DNA of 64,000 nucleotides from Pyricularia pennisetigena. Lineage: Eukaryota; Ascomycota; Sordariomycetes; Magnaporthales; Pyriculariaceae. The stretch spans positions 2,983,348-3,047,347 of the forward strand of contig NC_043741.1 in assembly GCF_004337985.1 (NCBI RefSeq), written 5' to 3'. Of the stretch, positions 55,868 through 64,000 are shown piece by piece (within the stretch, counting starts at the first letter, position 1; every line of letters begins with the position of its first letter). The notes under the pieces are model-generated. The model did not search any database and had not been told where the DNA came from. It worked only from the letters and a program-made list of their open reading frames with translations. Made by a program: the position numbers and the translations under genes.

Positions 55868-58706
55868 ATGCATTTGGTTCCCAGAGAGGTAAGTAGCAGT
55901 ACCATTATACTTCTCCTACCCACTTTTTTCCCCCCAGTTGTACCCTGAGCGATTCGTCCCATCATGTTTTGTTTGATGCACGTTGACGTGTGGTACGGTA
56001 TGTCTCCTGTGGACGCTACCTGAAAACCACAGAGCCGCACATGCTGTACAAAGACGCCAACTCCACTAAGCAAGCTCCTTCACTCAAACCAACCAACCCC
56101 GTGCTATGCTTTTCAATGACTATATCAACATGCTCACATTCCAACACAGCTTGACAAGCTCGTCATCAGCCAGCTTGGCCAACTCGCGCAACATCGCCTG
56201 GCGCGCGGCGTCAAATTGAACCACAGTGAGGCCACGGCGCTCATCACCTGCGTGCTGCAGGAACTGATCCGTGATGGCGCACACACCGTCTCGGATCTGA
56301 TGTCGCTCGGAGCGACTATGCTGGGCCGTCGCCATGTCATGCCCAGCGTCTGCTCCACGCTGCATGAGATCCAGGTGGAGGGCACCTTTCCCTCGGGGAC
56401 CTACCTCGTCACGGTGCACAACCCCATCGCCACCGACGACGGGGACCTGATGCGTGCGCTGTACGGGAGCTTCCTGCCCGTGCCAGACGCTGATCTGTTC
56501 TCCATGCCCGAGCCCGAAGACTATGAGCCCGAGAGGCAGCCCGGCGCCGTGGTCGCAGTCAAGGGCGTCGTTGAGCTCAACAAGGGCCGGCGGAGGCGGA
56601 GGTTGAGGGTTGTCAGCAAGGGAGACAGGCCGGTGCAGGTGGGCAGTCATTATCACTTTGTTGAGGCGAATGCGCAGCTCGAGTTTGACCGCGGCAAGGC
56701 TTATGGTTTCCGCCTGGACATTCCCGCCGGTACATCGGTCCGTTTCGAGCCCGGCGATGCCAAGACGGTCACCATCGTCGAGATTGGAGGCTCCAAGACC
56801 ATCCGTGGTGGGAACTGGCTTGCGAATGGAGATGTGGACTACTCACGCGTGGAGGAGTTCATCCAAAGCTGTCAAAGTCAAGGGTACCTGCATGTCCCGG
56901 CACCCATCTGGGACGATGAGGACGTCATGGGCTTCACACTCGAAAGGAACGCCTATGTTACCATGTTTGGTCCCACCACCGGCGATCGAGTCCGTCTGGG
57001 AATGACGGATCTTTGGATCGAGGTGGAGCGCGACCTGACGGTCTATGGGGACGAGTGTAAATTCGGCGGCGGCAAGACTCTGCGCGAAGGCATGGGTCAG
57101 GCATCTGGGCGAGCCGATGCAGAAAGTCTGGATATGGTGGTCACGAACGCGCTCATCCTGGACTGGAGTGGCATTTATAAGGCCGACATTGGCGTCAAGA
57201 ATGGTATGATCGTAGCTATCGGCAAGGCTGGAAACCCGGATGTCATGGATGGCGTCTCCGAAGGCATGATTGTTGGCAGTTGCACCGATGTTGTTGCCGG
57301 CGAGGGCAAGATCATCACAGCTGGCGGGATCGATACTCACATCCATTTCATATGTCCGCAACAGGCCGACGAGGCGTTGGCTGCTGGTGTTACAACTTTC
57401 CTGGGCGGTGGAACGGGGCCGAGGTTAGTTTTCCTCATCCACTCACTTGATAATTACAGTCAGACCTGCAATGCTGACTCGATTACTACGCAGTGCTGGA
57501 ACCAACGCAACAACTTGTACACCGGGCAAACACTATACGAAACAGATGCTCCAAGCAGCCGATACGCTCCCTCTCAACATTGGAATAACAGGCAAGGGCA
57601 ACGATAGCGGCCTGCCTGGGTTGCGGGACCAGGTCATTGCTGGACAATGCGGCCTCAAGCTCCACGAGGACTGGGGGTCGACACCGGCGGCCATTGATGC
57701 GTGTCTCTCGGTGTGCGAAGAGTTCGACGTCCAGTGCATGATTCACACTGACACGCTAAACGAGAGCGGTTTTGTTGAAGCAACCGTCGCCGCCTTCAAG
57801 GGACGCACAATCCATACGTACCACACCGAAGGCGCGGGCGGCGGCCACGCGCCTGATATCATCCGGGTAGTCGAGCATGACAACGTCCTCCCCAGCAGCA
57901 CAAATCCGACCCGCCCGTTCACGCGGAACACGCTAGATGAGCACCTCGACATGCTGATGGTGTGCCACCATCTCTCCCGCGACATTCCCGAGGATGTGGC
58001 GTTTGCCGAGTCGCGTATCCGGGCCGAGACCATCGCGGCCGAGGACGTGCTGCACGATCTAGGTGCCATCAGCATGATGTCATCGGACAGTCAGGCCATG
58101 GGCCGCGTCGGCGAGGTCGTGCTGCGGACCTGGAACACGGCGCACAAGAACAAGGTGCAGAGAGGCCGGCTACCCGAGGACGAAGCCAACGGCAACGACA
58201 ACTGCCGGGCCAAGAGGTACGTCAGCAAGTACACCATCAACCCGGCCCTGGCCCAGGGAATGTCGCACCTGATAGGGAGCGTCGAGGTCGGCAAGCTGGC
58301 GGACCTGGTGGTGTGGGATCCCGCTTGGTTCGGCACCAAGCCGAGCCTGGTCATCAAGTCGGGCCTGATCGCCTGCGCCATGATGGGCGACCCCAACGCG
58401 AGCATCCCCACCATCCAGCCCATCGTCGCCCGGCCCATGTTTGCGCCCCTCGTGCCGCAGACCTCGATCCTGTTCGTCTCGCAGGCCAGCGTGGATCAGG
58501 GAGTCGTGCAGACCTACGGACTCCGGAAGCGCGTCGAGCCCGTCAAGGGCTGCAGGACCGTGGGCAAGAAGGACATGAAGCACAATGCCGTCATGCCGCG
58601 GATGAGGGTCGATGCGGAGACGTACACGGTGGAGGCGGACGGGGTTGTTTGTACGGCCCAGCCCAGTGACGAGCTGCCTTTGACGCAGCAGTATTTTGTA
58701 TATTGA
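55868..58706 (+). CDS. Urease (nickel metalloenzyme, single-chain)
   Basis: It hydrolyses urea to ammonia and carbamate in the cytosol. Three exons (55868-55888, 56150-57423, 57494-58706) give 835 residues, the usual size for fungal and plant ureases. Exon 1 has only seven codons (MHLVPRE); with exon 2 it forms the family start [19 protein letters not shown]. The gamma part ([21 protein letters not shown]) and beta part come first, then the catalytic alpha part. Metal-site residues are visible: the HIHF pair near residue 404, the carbamylated Lys in CGLKLHEDW near residue 487, [12 protein letters not shown] and [15 protein letters not shown]. The active-site flap [22 protein letters not shown] (in two halves) and [13 protein letters not shown] follow. 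The protein ends in ...QQYFVY. The Ni-insertion accessory proteins UreD, UreF and UreG are not in the window. Confidence 0.97.
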
Positions 58707-59296
58707 GTTGCGCGCGTGAATATCTCCTGTGTATATATATTCCACCCATGGCCAGGGGACAATGATTAGCTGCGCTGCCAGAATTCTAGCCTTTGAAGTT
58801 TTCACCGCATAAAACGACCTCGAACGTGGCGCTGATGCTACTTGAGAGTGGTAAAAACTTGAAGATGTCTAGATAATCATTTAATGTGCCAACCACGCCT
58901 AGAGGATCTCTTTTGCTTCGAGACTCGTTAAACCTCCCGTCATTTTCTCATACATTAAAAGAAGAGACAGTAAAAACCAGCAGAAACCCACCCCTGGACC
59001 CTTGGGACCCTTCCTTTATGTGTCGTACTCTGGTTGCTTCTCAAGTCTCCCAGAGCAGAAATCCCCACAAAAAAAAAAAAAAAATAAAGACATGAACCCC
59101 AGCTTGAAGAGGGAAGAATAATAACACCCGGGGAATAAAAAACCAGCAAACCCTTATAAACAGCCCCGTGTGGGCAGTCCGGAATCCGCATGCACCCAAA
59201 CAAACCAAAATCAGAAAAGCCAGCGCTCCTCGAGGTATTTATTTCCGATACAAATCACAAAAGAGCAGGATCGATGGTCAGACCGCGAGCGTCACC
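58707..59296. other. Convergent intergenic region urease / HMG-box
   Basis: This 0.59 kb stretch lies between two gene ends. It contains an A tract at about 59069-59083 and no gene. Confidence 0.6.
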
Positions 59297-60716
59297 CTAA
59301 GCGCTCTTGTTCTTCTTTGCCCGGCTCGACTTCTTGGCAGGCTCGGGGGCGGGGGTCTCCTCTGCCGCCTTGCTCTGCCGCTTGCGCTTCTTGGGCTCAG
59401 GTGCCGGCGTGGCGACCTCCGAGGCGGCGGCGCTCTTGCGCTTGCCTACTGCGCCCTTCTTGGTGCTCTTGGGGGTCTTGGCGGCGGGCGGGCTAGAGGG
59501 TTGCTCCTCCTCCTCCTCCTCTGGCTGCTGCTGCGGCTCCTCCTCCTCCTCCTCGGGCTCTTGGACGGACGGCTCGGCGACCTGGCCCTGGAGCTGCTGG
59601 GCGATAGCCTCCTGGTCGTTGCTGATGTCGGCCACTGCGGCATCCTTGCCGGTGGGCATGGGGATGTTGTTCATGTCGGCGTATGCAAGCGCGTCATCAT
59701 CGCTCATCTCCTTGGCGCCCTGGTTGCCGTTCTTGTATGAGTGCACGCGAGCATTGTAGAGCCTCAGGTTGAATTGATAGGCCTGGTCCCATCCCTGTTT
59801 GTTGTATCATGTCAGTAAGAGTTACGGTAATCTCGGGGTCTAAAACAAATTGGTCGTCTACTTACAGCCTTCTCACGTGCCGACATGGTAGACCACCGCC
59901 TCTGACCCTCCTCCTGGACAGCACCCTTGGCCGCATCAGCTCCGAGGTCGTCGGCGATGATAGGGCGGGCGGTCTGCATGTAAAGGAAGTAGGGAGTCAG
60001 AGGGCGCTTTGGAGCATTGGGGTCGTGCTGCCTCTTTTTACGCTCCTTCTTGACCTCCTCACCTGGCCTAGGTGCAGGGACGGCAAGAACATTTGGCATG
60101 ATGGGCAGGCCGACATTGGCCAGATCCATGCCCATGCCGTTAAGGGCGCTTAGGTCGCCAGAATCCTCCATACCCTCGCCGAGGCCAATCAGGAGATTGG
60201 TCTGGCGAAGGTAGTCCTGAGTGAAGGTCCCAATGAGGTTGTGAATGCTCTTGAGCCTCGAGTAAACTGCATGATTATGTTAGTATGCGGGAGCACCAGA
60301 TTTGTAACACAAAAAAAATTTATAGATTTTTTTTGTCGTGGAGTTGATATTGGGGTTGGAAGAAAAAGGCTTGTGTTAAAATGAGATGAAAGTTGAGAAT
60401 CAAGGGCAAAATATGGGGATGAGATAAAGAGCTGCTGTGTCGGTTGCTACTGGCGAGCTGGGTGTCTCGTATCCGTACTGAAGACGTGTTGGGGCAGACG
60501 TATATGCAGCTTGGATCGAATGCAATGGCCAAAACAAGCAAGGCCAGGGTTGTTGTTGATAGGGAAAAACTTACCAGAGTCCCGCACACGAATGAAGCCC
60601 TCAACGTCAATCGGGCGCTGCGGAGCCATGGTGGCAGAAGTGCTTGCGGCTGCAATCGCGACCTCTTGCGCGGGGGCCACAGCGGCAACCTGCTTGTTCT
60701 TTGGGGGACGCGCCAT
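59297..60716 (-). CDS. HMG-box chromatin protein
   Basis: Three exons (60716-60575, 60266-59866, 59794-59297) give 346 residues. The HMG box lies at about residues 115-190: KKRQHDPNAPKRPLTPYFLY, then a GQRRWSTMSAREKAGWDQAY stretch across the second junction, ending in YNARVHSYKNG. The box binds and bends DNA and is found in chromatin proteins. The N-terminal ~90 residues carry a short Pro/Ala-rich lead and a SAM-like or helical block (YSRLKSIHNLIGTFTQDYLRQTNLL). The C-terminus is very acidic (several runs of Glu) and then Lys-rich with nuclear-localisation-type KKRKRQ and KKSSRAKK clusters. A role like that of fungal HMG proteins (Nhp10-, Hmb-type) is inferred; the exact orthologue is undetermined. 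Divergent from het-C. Confidence 0.88.
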
Positions 60717-63580
60717 TGATGCTGCTGTGAGGTTTTGGTGCTGAAAGGATTCTGTTGTGTCGGGTGGGTCAGGTTGGGGTTGAACTGTGACCGTGCTATG
60801 CTGGAGTTGAGGTCAATTGATGGTGATGCGATGCTGCGGTTTAGCGGTTTTAGTGGTGATGGCGCTGAAGAAATGAAGTGCAAGAGATCAGGCCCGGGGA
60901 GCTGGGCGGTGTTTGGGGGGCTGGCGAGTTATCTGACAGACGCTGCCTGCCCAAATCACTAAAAATTTGCGAGCGGGTCAAATCAATCAGCCAATTTTTT
61001 TGGTTTCGGCCCCTCAAAAGGCAGCGACGTCTGGCCCCCCTCCCACAGGAATTTTGCTGCTGCCCGCCCCAAAATAGCCAAATCAAGCAAACCTGTGCTG
61101 TCTGCCCTGGGTACCAGTCTTGAATGGTCTGCACACGTCGCCAACTAATTCTGGTATTCTATTCTACTGGAATTTTTTCAAACATGGGCACTGCAGAAGG
61201 CTATAATTCATTCTTCTATCTAGGCCAGAATCACGATCAACCCTTTTGTGCGGTCAAATCCGTTGATTTGGAGCTGGGAGTCTCCCAGCCAGGCCTCCGT
61301 CTTTCCGGGACTGTTTAGGCGATACCTGGACCAAGGCCAAATTTGAAGTTCTTTTCCAGAGCCTGAGGCGATGGTGGGCGAGGTGCCTGGGCGGTGCTGG
61401 GGCATTGGTTGCGCGAAGGTAGCACAATCACTCGTCGCACATCCACCAAACTCCGCCAATCAAGCTTTGGGAACAGGGCTAGGGTGCTCCGCACCTCTCA
61501 CTCCTACGCCCGAAATCAGCGCGACGAGACCAAAAAAATTACCGCAGCCACCGGCCTGCTCGAAACCCCATCCTGTCCAGTCCAAGTCGTTATGTGTCCT
61601 AATCAGCTGAATCCTGACTGGAGTCTCGGGTCCTTGGGTACCTCAGGGACTCCCGCTACCCAGGTCGCAAACCAGTGCCTCCAACCAAAGCTGATTAACG
61701 CCTCAAAACGGGCTGGGAGCCTGCCTTTAGGCGACTCCATTCCATCACACTACTGAGCCATCCATTCATCATATTCATTGCGCGCAGGCCCTCTAAACCT
61801 TGACACACCCGCGTAAAAATGCTTGTCACCAGTGCTGCATCCCGCTGAGACGGACACTTTTTCACCAAATATGCTACAAAGTCACATTAGGGTAATTTTC
61901 TCAAGTAACCCTCAGCTCACCATGGTAAAAGCCTTGGATTTGCATCTGCTGTCCAAACTCTGTAGCGACCGGGCTTTCTTCATCTCTTTTTCTCTCCTTT
62001 TGTCTCTTTTTCTCCCTGTCAAGCAAGCGTGTTGCCATCTTGTAGTATGATTGTGATGCCTAAAACTAGCGCATGGTGGCTATCCCAACACGCGACGCAA
62101 AGATGCAGCGACAGCCTTGCAGCTGATGTAGCATCAACTCCACTGCTTGTTCATCTTTCCTGCTCATTTAGAGATCAAAACTCGGTGAATGTAGGCCACA
62201 ATTCGCCGGGCAACTCAGCGATTCAACGCTATTCCATACACACATAATATAGCGCGTATTGTACAATGGATTTTAGGGTTTGAAAACCAGATGCGCGGGC
62301 TGACTCCAGCTGACCTCTGGCGGCGCGACTTTCATCCTTGTCATGACGGGCAGCGTCAACCAACAACAAATCTGGCGCGTAGCAGAGCTATAGGTGCGCG
62401 CATGATCTGATTGGCCCCTACCCCACTGTTGTGACATTGTCCCCACAGCAGGTCGAGACAGGTCTGCCCCTCCCAGGTTCTCTCAGGCGGTTAACGACCC
62501 CGCCTGCCCTGTACGCTTGCTTGACTGAAGGGGTCGATCGGGTCCCTCCACGGTGTGATGGGAAGCTCCCCCAAGGGCAGCTAGCTTAGTCTAGGTCGTC
62601 TTGGCAAACGCTTCCATGCTGGAGCTCTCTCTACCTTGCCGGCATTTGCCCAGTCACGGCCGTCTTGGCCATGATGCAAGTTGGGGTCAAAGATGAGTGG
62701 GTATTCAAAAGCATTCGGACGCATCGAAAATATTCATTATATGCTCAAGGTGATTGTTATATTGAAGACATCAAGGGAGGTATCCAGCTTCCCTATGGTA
62801 GATTCAACCGATGGATAAATGGTTAGCTGTTGTAATCAGCTTTGTTCCAGGATACACTGAAACAAGAGCGGCGATGCATTGACTGCGGCCTCCAATGACG
62901 TACTGTCAGTGACTGGAGCTGGACCCCTCCTCCCCAACGTGAGGTTGCCCTGAACTATGTCGAAAAAAAGTCACCATGGATTGGATGTCACCCAACTCCC
63001 TAGAGACAACTCCCTGATACTCACTGATAGGGAGGGTGGTAAAAACCAGGGCAGTCAAAAATTGCTATGACCTTCAGTTTCGCAACAACTTGATTCTCTT
63101 TTCACTACTCATCAAATCATCCAACACTACTAGAAACGTGTACATTGGCCAAGTCGAGGTGTTTATTATTCTCGCTGTTCGTCGACGGTCTTGGCATTGT
63201 TTGTTGCTTGTTTGCCTTTTTTTACGAAGCAACTGCTTTGTTTGTTATCTTCACGTTCTCAACCCCCGCTACGACGTCTCTAGATTCCGACCCCTCATCC
63301 CGACCAACCAACTGCACGGAGAAGTAAGTAACTTACCTTGATTCATCTCGAGCTGAAGTTCCGCATCTTGCTTTTTTTTCCAGTGATCTTTTTCTTTTAT
63401 ATGTGAGGGGTAGCTTTTCACATTCCCATTCTCTTGCGGGCGATATGTTTGCTGCCTCAGTTTCGTCTTAGCAGATACCAACTTGGGATTCCTATCTGAG
63501 GGTCGTCATATTTCCAGGCTAATATAGGCATTCAGGACACTGGGAGCTCTGACTACGAACCTCTGATCATTACGCCCAAG
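60717..63580. other. Intergenic desert (2.9 kb) and het-C promoter
   Basis: Between two divergent start codons I see no supported gene. Frames of up to 120 codons (61371-61756, 61823-62247, 63036-63341) lack motifs. The last ~500 bp before the het-C ATG include pyrimidine-rich stretches, perhaps an untranslated leader with its own intron. Confidence 0.5.
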
Positions 63581-64000
63581 ATGGCTTCCCTCGATTCATC
63601 TCACATGATCATTGGACTCATCCTGCTCTTCTTCTTCACGCGACCTGCCCTAGCCTTCGGTGCTGGTAACATTGCCAGCATCTCCTCAGTGGAAGGCCAG
63701 AACTGTGAGCGCATATTTGTAGCTCTCCAAAATTCATGGCTTCTCTGGTTGCTGACATAGCTGCTACTTGGGCTTCAGGGCGTCACGGCGATATCGAGGA
63801 TGCCCTTCTCAAGATCGCTCTCGCCCGCGTGGCTGGCGGCAAGAAGTTCAGCAAGCTCGATGTCCTCCGTGTTTACTTCGGAAATTGGCTTCGGGATTAC
63901 AGTCAGGCCATCGATGTTGGAACCGTTAAGAATGTTTCTGCCGAGGCTGTGAGGCTCCTGCTGTGCATCTTGGGCTTCCTCACTTTTGGTTATGGCTCCC
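63581..64000 (+). CDS. het-C: Heterokaryon incompatibility protein HET-C, 5' part
   Basis: The gene is cut by the window edge. Exon 1 is 63581-63704, and the next exon starts at 63779 and runs past 64000. The N-terminus is a signal peptide (IIGLILLFFFTRPALAFG). Then comes the family start GAGNIASISSVEGQNWRHGD, formed across the junction in two pieces, ALLKIALARVAGGKKFSKLD and VLRVYFGNWLRDYSQAIDVGTVK. In Neurospora, het-c alleles of different specificity trigger cell death after fusion; in many ascomycetes the homologue has no incompatibility role. The specificity region lies further downstream and is not in this window, so no allele type can be called. The donor GTGAGC and acceptor TTCAG are clear; an alternative acceptor lies about 20 bp upstream. 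Confidence 0.93.

Noticed and set aside
57962..58669. 235-codon plus-strand frame inside urease
   Set aside because: Arg/Gly-rich shadow of the urease coding frame.

Overview
The window is nuclear DNA of a filamentous ascomycete (Pezizomycotina, most likely a Sordariomycete). The evidence is short GT..AG introns that restore conserved proteins, GC-rich third codon positions, a trifunctional HIS4, and genes such as het-C, TAF9 and UTP11. A placement near Magnaporthales is only an impression. Nothing looks viral, plasmid-like, prokaryotic or CRISPR-related, and no intact transposon was seen. Two stretches of N (23019-23360 and 49912-49913) show that this is a draft assembly.

Layout, left to right: QCR6 hinge protein (minus); a WBP2/GRAM-PPxY protein (minus); an intergenic desert at 4.1-7.0 kb; a GBD/FH3 formin-like protein without FH2 (minus); a MAM3/CNNM transporter-like protein (plus); HIS4 (minus); TAF9 (plus); PAH1/lipin phosphatidate phosphatase (minus); the assembly gap; a large membrane/FN3/coiled-coil protein (plus); a CMC1-like twin Cx9C protein (plus); a D-amino-acid oxidase (minus); a GH47 alpha-mannosidase (minus); UTP11 (plus); a fungal orphan protein (minus); a Maf-like nucleotide pyrophosphatase (minus); a DSK2 ubiquilin (plus); a GT61-type glycosyltransferase broken by a one-base frameshift (plus); UAP1 (minus); an INO4-like bHLH protein (plus); mitochondrial threonyl-tRNA synthetase MST1 (minus); an orphan two-segment membrane protein (plus); urease (plus); an HMG-box protein (minus); and the 5' end of het-C running off the right edge (plus).

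The content is mostly housekeeping: respiration and mitochondrial biogenesis (QCR6, CMC1, MST1), lipid control (PAH1, INO4-like), glycan and cell-wall precursor synthesis (UAP1, GH47, GT61), nitrogen salvage (urease, D-amino-acid oxidase), histidine synthesis, transcription and ribosome assembly. The genes do not form a biosynthetic cluster, and I found no convincing new multi-gene system. The best second-look items are the frameshifted glycosyltransferase, the seven-codon first exon of urease, the non-canonical AKI end of the D-amino-acid oxidase, three conserved-looking orphan proteins, and the gap between PAH1 and the FN3 protein. All gene models were built by reading splice sites by eye; exon ends are exact where stated, but transcript ends are unknown.
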